Assembly: GCF_000006405.1 (NCBI RefSeq) | Contig: NW_003206626.1 | Coordinates: forward strand, 146,368-185,299 | DNA length: 38,932 nt | Direction: 5' to 3' | DNA from: Perkinsus marinus ATCC 50983 | Taxonomy: Eukaryota; Perkinsozoa; Perkinsida; Perkinsidae | Shown: positions 1-10,666 of the stretch, piece by piece | Layout: each line of letters begins with the position of its first letter | Position numbering within the stretch: the stretch's first letter is position 1 | Position numbers and translations under genes: made by a program | Notes under the pieces: model-generated | Seen by the model: only the letters and a program-made list of their open reading frames with translations | What the model was told of the DNA's origin: nothing | Database searches by the model: none

Positions 1-707
1 CGGCTTATCTTCGACTCTCTACCGCAGGTCTACGTTTCTCAACATCTATTCGTGTGCTATCTTAGAATCGGGATATTAATGCGTTTTAAAATCCCGCTCA
101 CGTCGCGAATGTCTCGAGTGGGAACAACTCGAGTGGCTTCGTGGTTCATTTCGCTGAGACAATCCGATGGTAGGATAGCTGAGCTTAACCCCTCGCCTTC
201 ATAGCCATCTAGATCGTCAACCTAGACAGGGAGAAGTGTTTCCCAGGTGGAAACGGCCGTGACCTGACAGCTCTTCCCCGAGAAGGAAAAGAAGAGCACG
301 TCTCCAGTCTGCGCCTCATGCACCTATCAACACTGATCAGTAGACCATCTATGGTGTCACTAATGTGCAAATTGAGGCTGTTGTTTTACTAGCCAGCCTA
401 GGGCCTTTAGCATGTTGATTCTAGTCGGTATACGAGCAGGGTCGGATGGAACGGGTGTATGAGGCCCAATGTTCGGATGCTCATCGTATAAGACCTGTGT
501 ACATGTGCCACCAACCGTATCACCGCAACACTCACTTACACAGATGTTCTCAACTGGGAAGTCAAACAGGGACTGCAGTGTATGTGCTGTGAGGAAGGCA
601 TCGGCACAAGCACCGTAAAGGGGCGATGCAGATGCCGGATAGTTGCAACCAATGCATAATGCGCGTTTACGACTACTACGGACATTGCCTGTGGGAATAT
701 GCGGCAT
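1..707 (-). CDS. Metacaspase-like (C14 peptidase fold) protein, N-terminal part, left-truncated
   Basis: Three exons are read on the minus strand: 707-390, 323-264 and 221 to about 102, joined by GT-AG introns of 66 nt (389-324) and 42 nt (263-222). The gene then runs off the window. The spliced product shows the start of a type I metacaspase p20 domain: RKRALCIGCNYP near residue 14, L-GACADA near 31, ALGWLV-HEAQTGDVLFF at 103-118, and DDLDGYEGEG after the second intron. Metacaspases are Cys/His peptidases cutting after Arg/Lys. At the place of the family motif HYSGHG the sequence reads FSFSGKS, so Lys123 stands where the catalytic His is expected. The catalytic Cys would lie beyond the window edge. 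The start codon at 707-705 follows an in-frame stop, but an upstream spliced exon cannot be excluded. It may be a non-peptidase paralogue or a decaying gene. Confidence 0.72.
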
Positions 708-2088
708 TGCTATGATAAAACGATAAGTGAACTAGTTGTGGTACTGGACTATTCAAGATCCTTGCAGACAAGAAAAAAATCGAGTCTCTCTCCCAAGCAT
801 AACCGTTGCGCTACTATACTCAATCGAATCTGCCCTCATGCTTGTGATCTACTTACATGTTTAAAAGCTATCTGTGGAGGAAGTGAAGTCAATTCCCTGG
901 CTAGAACCAACCAAAGTCGCTCCCTATCAAGTCATTGCTACGCATATCCTCACTATAATCCAACTCATCAAAATCATAACCAGAATACATTTGCAAGATA
1001 TAACCAGCACAAAGAATAAACTAACCTTCTCACAGAGGTGAGACTGCCTGAGCCACTTTATTGAGTAACAACTATGAGACACTCTAGCTGAAGGAGACAA
1101 ATCACACAAACACTTTACGGCTATCGAACGATCAGTTTATCATGTTGGACCCACGAATATCAAGACTAGTTGGGCGGTCAACGGTTAGGTGAATGACTAG
1201 GGTTCAATGTATTGCTTTCGACAATTGACTCGGGCATGATAGGCTGAGCCAATCTCGGAATATATCCTCAGCAGTTCGCTCGATAATTATGTGAGTATAC
1301 GTACAAGTTCGTGTAAACGTTGAGAAAACGACAACCCCAAATTTCCATATTGTCACCAACACATCCGACACTGGGCTGAACACAACAGCTGTATATTTCG
1401 AGCATCTGGAATCCAACCTTAGATCTACTAATAGTATCATCAACGGTACAGACCAAATCCAGTTTTGGTATTAACTGGATTGGGATTGCCATACTACAGC
1501 TATGGCGTGACCGAAAAATATCCATAATCGTATTATCAATCGTAATCATGATCATTATTATCATCAGCAGAAAGGGATTCAGCAATGTCGTCATTATTAT
1601 CATCAATATTCTATAGAAAAGGTTAGCAAAAGTGATTCAAGGTGAGGGGAGGAGGAAAATCTATCAACGGCAGCAGCAGCAGCAACAACAACAAGGGTAA
1701 TAATAGTAGCAGTAGCGACAACGAGGGCCGGCTGGGACATAACTACTAGGACGAACAACTACCGTCTCGAGGCAAATATCATCATTATTATCTATCGGTC
1801 TAGTTATGATGGTAAGTAGTCGTAATAGCAGTAATAGTAGCACTGAATGGAGTGATACACTCTAATTGGTAGTTAGAAATGATGCCAATATCGTATTCAT
1901 AATATCGTATTCATAATACCGTATTCAATGGGATAAGGATAATAGTAGTAATCGTATTGACCACGGGAATAAGTCATAATAATAGTAAATATTATCATCA
2001 TCATCATTAATCTCAGCAACTACCACTGCTACTCCAATACGAATAATAACAAGAACAAATATTGGTAATGGCAACATAGTAGAGACGA
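708..2088. other. Gene-free stretch with simple repeats
   Basis: No supportable gene. About 1540-2060 is rich in short runs such as ATCATTATT, AGCAGCAGCA and GTAATAGTAG, lying beyond the 3' end of the PUF gene. Around 1338-1365 is a 26-nt fragment matching the core of the dispersed MITE-like family described elsewhere (AAATTTCCATATTGTCACC and following bases). Confidence 0.6.
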
Positions 2089-4742
2089 CTACTCATCAAC
2101 AGTAGTAGAGGAGCTTTTAACTTCTCCACCGATTGGAGGTGGCTGTTGACTAAGTGGATCCTCCCCAGCACCACTAGCAGCAAGTACCGCCTTTTCCTCA
2201 GCAGTAGCAGCGGACTCAGGAGTAGCAGTAGTAGTAGAGGCACCCCAGCCATCTACTCGATCACTGCCACTCACACCTGCTGTGGCAGAAGGACCAGAAC
2301 CAACCTTGCTGTTACCAGATGCGACAGCGGTAGGAGGAGCAGCAAAGGCGCCTTTAAGACTCTCCCAATTGTCACTGGCAAGACCCTGTTGACCCTTAGT
2401 CTTATTATTAGTAGTAGTAGCGTTAGCAGTAGTCGTATTAGTAGTGCCTTCACCACTACTACGATCATGACTAGGAGTTACCGACGATCTTGACATAGTG
2501 CGAGGAGCACCATACTGCTGTTGACCCCCAGCCGTCTGCGGACCGGCGGCCCCTTGGGGGGAAGGAGGACTGCAGTAACGGGAATCGTTTTCCTGCATAT
2601 TGCCAGCACCAGGTTGAGGTGCGTAGTGAGAGCTACCATAGCCTTGACCGTTGTAGTAGTGTTGCCTGCTACTACTACCACCAGCGTACCCACCGTCTTG
2701 ATGGTAGTCTCGATTGCCATAGTAGGACCCTCCTCCACCAGCAGAACCATGACGATACTGCATACCACCATAGCCGCCTCCCGAGGGGTAACCACCACGA
2801 CTGTTACTGTGGTCAGCCAACTGAGGGGCCATCTGGTGTCTGCTGCCCCTACGCCCTTGTGGGCTCAACTGTGGGAACTTCGCAATCAACTTCTTAGCGA
2901 GGCGTTGATGGCGACTAGCATCAATATCGTTCTGAGCCCTACCGCCACCGTAACCGCCATGGGAAGGCGGAGCTTGCTGTTGTTGCTGATGAGGATTAGG
3001 ACCAAACATGAGATCAGACACACAAGGCTGGACCGCATCCACCAACGTTTGGAAAGCCTTGCCACCCTCCTGACTAGCCAAAGTGAGCATTTTCTGCAGG
3101 ACGTAGTTGCCGTATTTGTCCAAGAGTAGTTCCCTCACTGCCCCAGTGGAGACTATCTCGTTGATCAATCCACGCACGTACTCAGGAGAGCTCTGGGCCA
3201 GAAGGTGCTCCATGCAGTTCGAGGAGTACTTGTGCTTAGACATCTCAACCACCTAAGAGAACACTATCCTCTACTATTGTTAATGCCACCGATACAGCTT
3301 ACCTGTGGTCTGACAATGAGGCCCATCTGGGCAACAGCTTGGTGCCCCTCATCGGTTTGCATCAATTCACTGCCGCCTTGTAACAGATGCTGCACTGCAT
3401 AGTTGCCAAATTGGTCCCTCGAAAGCCTCTCAAAATTGTCCACGAACAGCTTGAGTAGTCGTCTAGAGTGCCTTCCCACCACTATCGGGAGTCGTTGCTG
3501 CTGCATCACTGGGGTCCTTCCCGGACCGCTTGGTGTTGGTGACGGTGGAGGATCGTTAGGATAAGTAGGCAGTAGATGAGGATGAGCTTCAACCCTGTCC
3601 ACAGAGGTTGCTCTCTCTATCACTTTCTTAACCGTAACAACTCCCCATTGGCTACAACATATGTCGCACATGCGATCAATGAGAATCTCCAGAAGCCACC
3701 CACTTTGGCCCATGACGTCCAAGACCTTCAACAGGACATAACAACCGTTGGGGTCCAGGGCCAATTCGAGACAGCATTGACGGATTGCACCCAGGAGTGG
3801 CAACTGATTCGAACCATGGTACCTAGTATTAGCCTCAGAAATGATTTTCTGGACCACCCTAGTGCCGTGTGTATGCGTGCACATCTCATAGAGAGTCCTT
3901 CCACGCAGCAACTGGTTGGAAATTATCATTTCGAAAGTGGGCATATCGCAGACGTCCACGACGGCTTGTGATACATAGTTGCCGATCGGATCAAAGGCCA
4001 GAGTAACGAAGTGCGGCACAAGGCGCTGCACAACTTGTTGAACTTCCTCATTGGTATACAGATTATCCTTGCCGGTGCCGTGCTTCCTAAGCATATCTTG
4101 TAAGTGGATGGAGCTCATATGATCCTCCGCATAGGCCACTACTTCACGATCAGACAAGCGCATGAACATGTCGAATACGAACGCCTGGCCACCCCCAGGG
4201 CGATGCTGCTGTTCCATTACAGCCCTTCTTTGGTAGCTGTCGGGTCCAGCAGGCTGATAGTAGGTCCCAGCCATAGTAAGATGGCCACCACTGTGAGGGT
4301 ACTGACCAGGACCCTCATAGTAGGCTGGGGGAGAGGGTTGGCGCTCATACGCTCCACCGTAACCACTACCATACCCAGGAGTAGCAGTGTAATACTGCTG
4401 ACTGCCGTTAGCACCAGTAGCAGGGTCCCCATTGTAAGGAGCGTAACCACTGGTCGGGGGCTGAGCCATATAGTAGCCCCCTTGAGCAGCATCAGGAGTG
4501 GCATAGCTAGGGCCAGCATAACCAGTAGGGGCCGACCCTGCCTGGTAGCTGGGGGGGCCAGGGGGCACGCCTTGGCCTGGGACTTGGGTATAGTACTCGT
4601 ATCCAGCAGATGGGGTGCTGCCAGCCCCACGATAAAGATCAGATTCGTTACCTGAACAATAACTAAGCTGCCACTATGGGAGAGGAGCTCACCTCGAACG
4701 TCTGGAGATGCGCCCTGCCAATGAGTTAACCCGCTGGGCCAT
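2089..4742 (-). CDS. PUF (Pumilio/FBF) family RNA-binding protein
   Basis: PUF proteins bind UGU-containing 3' UTR elements and repress or localise mRNAs in the cytoplasm. Exons: 4742-4693, 4662-3303, 3252-2089. The 50-nt intron 3302-3253 is canonical and phase 0; the 30-nt first intron is my inference to reach an ATG and is unsure. The model gives 857 aa. A Gly/Tyr/Pro-rich N-terminus (about residues 40-165) precedes eight PUF repeats with cores HMSSIHLQ, IGNYVSQ, HGTRVVQ, NGCYVLL, WGVVTVK, FGNYAVQ, YSSNCME and YGNYVLQ. Repeats 6, 7 and 8 carry the standard U, G and U recognition residues; repeats 4 and 5 are atypical. A proline-rich insertion of about 43 residues separates repeats 5 and 6. 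The C-terminal 300 residues are low-complexity Gly/Ser/Gln/Asn/Thr. It is divergent from RPN10. Confidence 0.93.
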
Positions 4743-5682
4743 GTGTCACGAGGGGCCGCCTGAATGAATAATGGTTAGTATAGGCTCATTTGCGAGGTGC
4801 TAGGTCAACCTCAAGATATTCCTCAACGACGATACGCTCCCTAGGTAGCCGCTACAGCTTCACTGTTGCGACCGACCAATTTCAATCCCGTTTATTTCAT
4901 AGTTCCCTCAAATGGACTCTCAGTCCTCAGATACGCATCTTAGGATGAATATAAAGATACAAAATAGGCCCGATTTGAGCCCCTCAGAGTTTCCCCTCAT
5001 ACTCGTACCTGCATATCGGGTCTTGCTGTCCAGCCCGAGGGCGCAGGCATTCCACCTCCAGCACCCAAGAGCCTGGAGTCTCTCTGTGGTGCCGCTGTGT
5101 TGGAATTGCTCATGTGTCTTCCAATTGTATAATAATAACAGACCAACGGCTTCTGCAACCAGCAATGATCAACAACAAGACACAACGCAAACCCACGATT
5201 AACACAACGTGAGAGCTCAAGATGGAGACGTACACGCGCGCGCCTTCGTAATCGATTTGGACTCGTCGTTGATGGAAGCTTCGGCGGTGGGGTTGCACTG
5301 TGTTGCTGTTCCAGGAAGTGGTTGCCTCGTCAGGTCTTGCTCCGCCGTTTTGGGTTTCCCTCGTCAAGTTAGATTTGCTTTCGTCCCTGATCTCGATCCT
5401 AGCTAGGTGCCCTTTCGGAAGCTCAACATGGGTTTTTAAGGAGTCGATACCTCATCTGTTCAGCACAAGTGCAGTTTCAGCTACTACAAACTGCTATGTA
5501 GACTAGCAGTCGAAACGCGGATACTTTAGAATAGGATTACGTTTTCTCATCACCACTGGTCTTACTTGTGCCGGGTAGTAGTAGTAGTGGTGGTGGTGGG
5601 GTAGTAGTATTATCCCTGAAGATCTCGTGGACCCTTAGTTAGCTTGTTGTTGCTGTTTAATCCTACCAGACTACTATCACTA
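4743..5682. promoter_or_regulatory. Divergent intergenic region between PUF and RPN10
   Basis: About 940 bp separate the PUF start from the RPN10 start on opposite strands, so both promoters should lie here. Short ORFs in it have no recognisable content. A GTAGTAGTAGTGGTGGTGG-type run sits near 5575-5600. No TATA box or other specific element can be called with confidence. Confidence 0.4.
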
Positions 5683-8158
5683 ATGTCAGTCGAAGCAGTG
5701 ATGTTGTGTCTGGACACCTCCGAGTGGTGTCGCAATGCTGATTACGTGCCCGACCGTATTCAGGCCGAGACCGAGGCTGCCAATTTGATATGCGGTGCGA
5801 AGTCCCAGCAGCATCCAGAGGTATACAAGCCAAGGCGTCTCAGAGTCCACTTCGAATTCATCTCAGACCGCAGTGGGAGTGCTTACAATGAACGGCAGTA
5901 GTGATGGCTCCAGTGTAAACGTAAGGCGTATGTGCCCAAGTAGCATGGTTTAGGATTTTCTGCGCATATTCAGCTCCAACAGACCCCCACTACTAACCTC
6001 GGCGAGATGCTTACAGCAATATCAGATTTGAAACCTGAGGTCAAAGACTTTGGTCCGGATGGCCCTAAGTCCGCTGATCTGGTACCACACCATCACCGAA
6101 TCCCGTCCGTTCTCTTTGGAGGTCTCGACTATCGGCGTTCAGGTTCGTGGGATACAGATCGCCCAGTTGGTGCTGAAGCATAGACAGAATAAGAACCAGA
6201 AGCAACGCATCGTATGCTTCGTCGGAAGTCCAGTGAGTGCCACTAAGAAGCAAATGGAGACGCTTGGGAAGAATCTCAAGAAAAATAATGTGGCTATTGG
6301 TAGTAAATATGGTGTGGTGGTATGTGCGTTGGTTAACATTCGAGAGGTTGTGGGTTCGAAGTCATGTAGTGCATTATGGAAGTACCTTTACGTTGACAGA
6401 TATCATCAGTTTTGGTGAAGTCGATGCTAACAAGCCCATGCTCCAGGACTTGCTCGAACACGCCCAGTCCAGCGGCAACAGCTGCATGGTGAGCCTCACT
6501 ACTTCTCACTTGGACAAATGAAGTTCTTCTGATATATAAGCCTCTTTGGGAATAGGGGGCATGCGGTATTGGCCTTCCTCAGCTGAATCCAGAATTCTCC
6601 TCAATTCCCCTCGGAATTTCCGCAGATGTCACCTACACACGTAGTTGAGCATGTGCATATCTTTCCACACCGGGGGCGTGTTGGAAATCTAAGTTGGTGT
6701 TGATTTGCGGCCTTCACAATGTTGAAGTTTTGAGAGCCGTCAAAATGATACTTAGAGAATCAGATCGTGTCGTTGAGGCGTGCATCGGAATCAGTAGTGG
6801 AAAAGGTTGGTTGCCTCAGCTGAGCTTAAGGGATACCTAGTTGCATTAGTTGCATAATAGTAACTTGAGATAGAACTGCACCAAAAACCAACAAGAATTT
6901 CCTCATTGTCCGAATTAGTCTGAATGAGGCGTAACCATCGCGCTCCTTCCCTGTGGAGTTGACCTGATCGATGACGCGCCTCAGGTGGAGATTCCTCCCC
7001 ACACCGACCAGATCATGTCGGATGTCCTCATGGGCACACCCATTGTAACGCCCGAGGGGGCAGCCCCTCCAGCTGCTGCTGGAGACGGGGGCTTCGAGTT
7101 CGGAGTGGACCCCAGCCAGGACCCCGAGCTGGTAGGTGGAGCTTGTTACAACCTGGGGCTTTCATCGCTGCTCACAGGCGATGGCCCTCCGTATGTCTAT
7201 GGAGGAAGAAAGGGCTCGACAGGGGCAGAGTACGGCGGCAGATGCCTCCGCTCAGCAAGGAGGTAGTAGGCGGAGCGTAGCACGTTATAGTGGTCATCTG
7301 AAACTGTTGCGGAGGGCTCGTTATATTAGGCCCTGCGGGGACGGGTGTGGAGAGCTCCGTTGCTACGCCCCAGATGGATCCAAGGCTTCAGGCTGCTCTG
7401 GCTGATGCTGCTGCGGCTGGGGAAGAGGTAGGTCTCTTGGTGATGTGGCAGAGGAGTGGTATCGTTCTCTTAGGTTGATGATGAGCTACGTCAAGCCTTG
7501 CTATTGTCGCTGCAAGAGTCGGATACCCAACAGAACAGCCAACAGAAAACGGAGGAAGAAGGTAATGGGGCGCAGCTGGTCGTAGGAGTTAGCGATTGTG
7601 ATGGTAGGGAAAGATAAAGAAAAGACGCCCGCTGCTGAAGAGAGCACGACTGCTAAGCCGTCAGCGCCATCGGCTCCTGCGCCGGCTGGTGACGATATGG
7701 ACGAGGAGTTGAGGAAGGCGCTGATGGAAAGCCTCGAGGATTGGGACGGCGGGTAGTCTAGTTAGCGATCCTTTGGGATGGCGATTTGACTGTGGTGCGG
7801 TAGGGAGAAAGCTGGTGGTGACGGAGAGGCTCCAGCTGAGAAGAAGCAGAAACAGGAGCAACCTTCTTCTTCATCATCATCCTCCTCAGCGGCTCAGGGA
7901 CCTTCCGATGATGCTGCCATCTTCCAGGTGGGATTTGAGATACCCTCATTTCTGATAGGGGCATTTCCTCAGGACCCCTCCATGGTCGCTGAGCTCCTCA
8001 GTGGTCTGCCAGGAGTGGATCTAAACGATCCGAGGATACAGGAAGCGTTGAAGGATCTGCAAGAGTGAGTTGAGCAGGGTGTGGTATGGGGCAGGCCTGA
8101 TGCTTTCAGGGATAAGAAGGAACCTTCTGATAAAGATGATGATGAGAAGAAAAAGTAA
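5683..8158 (+). CDS. RPN10: 26S proteasome regulatory subunit RPN10 (PSMD4/S5a)
   Basis: RPN10 is the polyubiquitin receptor of the proteasome regulatory particle. Thirteen exons give 443 aa with every phase agreeing: 5683-5820, 5867-5920, 5974-6039, 6143-6299, 6400-6488, 6985-7131, 7178-7262, 7330-7427, 7474-7561, 7608-7752, 7804-7927, 7973-8064, 8110-8158. The start is MSVEAVMLCLDTSEWCRNAD, the conserved VWA opening, followed by GVLTMNG, TTNLGEML, LVLKHRQNKNQKQRI and ISFGEVDANKP. Three ubiquitin-interacting motifs follow: DPELAMALRMSMEEER (about 214-229), DDELRQALLLSLQESD (about 280-295) and MDEELRKALMESLED (about 338-352). The tail GLPGVDLNDPRIQEALKDLQ plus a Lys/Asp-rich end matches the family. 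Introns are 45-103 nt except one of 496 nt (6489-6984) that carries a MITE copy. The second exon is only 54 nt. Confidence 0.96.
6317..6366 (+). repeat. tRNA-like remnant inside RPN10 intron 4
   Basis: Within the 100-nt intron 6300-6399, GCGTTGGTTAAC is followed by GGTTGTGGGTTCGAAGTC. The second piece resembles a T-arm with its B-box (GGTTCGAA), the first a D-arm. The spacing is too short for a complete tRNA, so this is best read as a tRNA-derived SINE fragment or chance resemblance. Confidence 0.3.
6570..6690 (+). mobile_element. MITE-like dispersed repeat, copy 1 (in RPN10 intron 5)
   Basis: The segment CTTCCTCAGCTGAATCCAG ... TGTCACCTACACACGTAGTTG ... ATGTGCATATCTTTCCACACC follows the same order of blocks seen in the five other good copies in this window. 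A further fragment (AACCAACAAGAATTTCC) lies at about 6884-6900. It accounts for much of the only long intron of RPN10. Confidence 0.6.
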
Positions 8159-10666
8159 CTCTCATTGTAGTTGTAATAGACATCGACCGAAATCGAGATG
8201 GAGTTTTCGTGAACTTCTTTATTACGAAAATGGTTGAGTTGACATAGTCAGGGAGGTTGAGGGGCATCATGTAAGAGGTGTATATTACATCAACAAGTGG
8301 TGAGGAGTGGAGTGTTATGACCGTTGTATTGTTGGGATATGTCTACGTGCTCGATCACAGGCTGATACAGGACATGAGCTCAGATGGTCATAGTATATGA
8401 AACTAGCAAAGTTGATTACATCACACCATGATCAACTTTTTCCTTATGCTACTTGAGAAAGCGAGTTGAAACTGTGTTGGGAGTATGGTTCTAGCAGGGT
8501 TTTGCGATACGGAAAAACCCAGGCTTGATTGGAAACTTACATTCAACGTCTTCTAGTTTGTCAGCTCAGGCAGACGAGGTTTTTCTACTTGTGCGGTTGG
8601 CTTTGAACCGAACAGGAATTCGCAATCAGAAGAGTAAAAAGTCACAAGATGCCGCTTGAAAGACATTATTTTGCAAATCACTGTTGATAGAATCGCCATA
8701 AATTTCCCTACACTGTGACGAGGCTTCGCCAAGAGATACCAAACATCAGCTTTTCCCGTAATTACTCTGCAATAATCAATCTATTATTTTGGTCGTATGC
8801 GGCCGGAACAATGGAGTATTCCTACAACTGCTCTACTGGGAGCATATGAATACAGGCCCGGTTATTGTGCAGGGGTTTATGATGGGAATCACTTGTACTG
8901 TGGCGTTAGAGAAACGAATGAACATCATCTGCTCAAGTGCATGAAACCCGGGAGCGGCTTCTACCAAGAGGAAAGGAAGCATCTTAGGTTCGCCCTAGCC
9001 TGTCCCTGAGCGCTAGTTTGTGTGATCAATGAGTTTGCCTAAATTCATCCCCCTTGGAGTAAGAAACATCGGTGCTAGTCTTACTAAGCCGGTTGTCTTG
9101 GCGTTGGATTTTAAACTCACGCACGCACATACTCTGCAGTTTTGTAAGGGCACATCTAACTCGTACTACATCTGCAAGTGCGCCCGTTATAACGTGCGCT
9201 ACTGTTACGAGACGAGACTGATGAGATGAGACGGATGTAGCTGGAGATACCATTAGGATTTTATTCCGTACGACGGTTTTTACCTACTTGGTGTCGCCCT
9301 ATATAAATACTTTATGTTTGGTTCTACAGTTCCACCACAGTCTCACTTTATTCCGGATATCTGGTTCCTCTTTGGTGAATTTCATCAAAGATGAAGTCCA
9401 AATGTCCGTAGCGTTCCAAGGAAACCAAGAGAGTCATGCCCGGTGGTTAACGAACGAACGGGGTCTGTAGCTGTTGACCACTTTTTCTCCTAGGAGTTTC
9501 TATTAGAAATGCATCGACGCTAGCTCCCATGAATGACGGCAGTATAACACGGGCGTTTATTATTTTTCGGCTGTTGTGTTGCGAACAAAGCTTTACTTGA
9601 GGCCGAGGCAGTTTTGTCTCTGCTGAGCTCGCTTCTACGGGGAAGCTCAAATCTCAACAGGATGCATTCTGATACCACAAACTAGTCATCGCCGCGTCGT
9701 CTTTTTGATGACAACATACACACCCTCTTCCACTACGATGTATTATGGCATACCATTTCAGTGAGAAATTCTTCCCTGTGCGATGAGCACGCTTGAAGGG
9801 GAACTGTATTGACAAAATGAGCGCAAGCCCGAGCGAAACCTTCCTTGTGCGGCGCGGAAACTATTTCACTCCAAGTGTCGTAGCGATCGACAGTGTACTA
9901 CGTCACCCGAGGAAGTCACTCTAACGCCAACCATATGCGTGTTTCAATATCGCACTGAATGATGCCGAATTCGGTCAATCACGAGTGGTAGCAGCAGCAC
10001 TGGTATACAACTCAATACAGCAATGAAGACTAAAAAATAGTACAGAATTTACCCGAATGCTACCGATGGTAATTTTGCATTTGCAAGTGGTGACGAAAAA
10101 CCAAGTTGGGTCAGGTCTCTTCTTCGCCCAGGTCGGAAAAGATGCCGGAATCGCCATCCTTATTGTCATCATCATCACCATCGTCAGCATCGTGCTGAAA
10201 AATTACGAAAAAATACTGGAGGAACAGATGTGGACATGAAACGAATCTTGAATGTACTTCACAGAATGCTAGACAGTTTCCTAATAATTACCGTAATCAC
10301 GTCTAAAAGACACCAAAAGGATTTCAACCAGAAAATGCCAACAACCATTGGAGTAAACGAAGGAGGGAAACTGCTCGATAGCAATTCTTCCTTAATTAGA
10401 AATTTTGAGGACCGAAAACGAGAAATTTTTCAATTTTAAATCGAAAAATTTTCCCCAATACGATAAAACTTGTCCTGTGCTGGCCGTACTCATCCACGAC
10501 TACGCGAGATCAGCAGCCAAATTACGCGATGACTAGAATTAGGATACTAAACGATTACAATCATTCAATATAATGTGGATAAATATTTCCAAAGTCATAT
10601 ACGCCTGTTGATAACGATGAGAGAATGCTAAAGTTTTGTTTTTTGTACCCTCTTACACTAAGACAT
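8159..10666. other. Mostly gene-free stretch between RPN10 and the kinase
   Basis: About 2.5 kb with only short, unrecognised ORFs. The one worth noting is the Cys-containing ORF at 8797-9009 (listed separately). 10390-10460 is AT-rich with repeated AAATTTTT-type words. The right end is the 3' flank of the minus-strand kinase gene. Confidence 0.5.
8797..9009 (+). CDS. Short Cys-containing hypothetical ORF (70 aa)
   Basis: I do not recognise this protein. It has an ATG start, Cys residues in a Y-C-A-G-V-Y ... L-Y-C-G pattern and a later L-L-K-C. A second short ORF just downstream (9029-9229) carries a loosely similar F-C-K-G ... Y-Y-I-C-K-C pattern, which could mean a second exon or domain of one small Cys-rich protein. 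No signal peptide is evident. It could equally be a pseudogene fragment or a chance ORF. Confidence 0.25.
   Translation: MRPEQWSIPTTALLGAYEYRPGYCAGVYDGNHLYCGVRETNEHHLLKCMKPGSGFYQEERKHLRFALACP

Noticed and set aside
2521-3129. 202-codon plus-strand ORF
   Set aside because: Antisense shadow of the low-complexity C-terminal part of the PUF gene.
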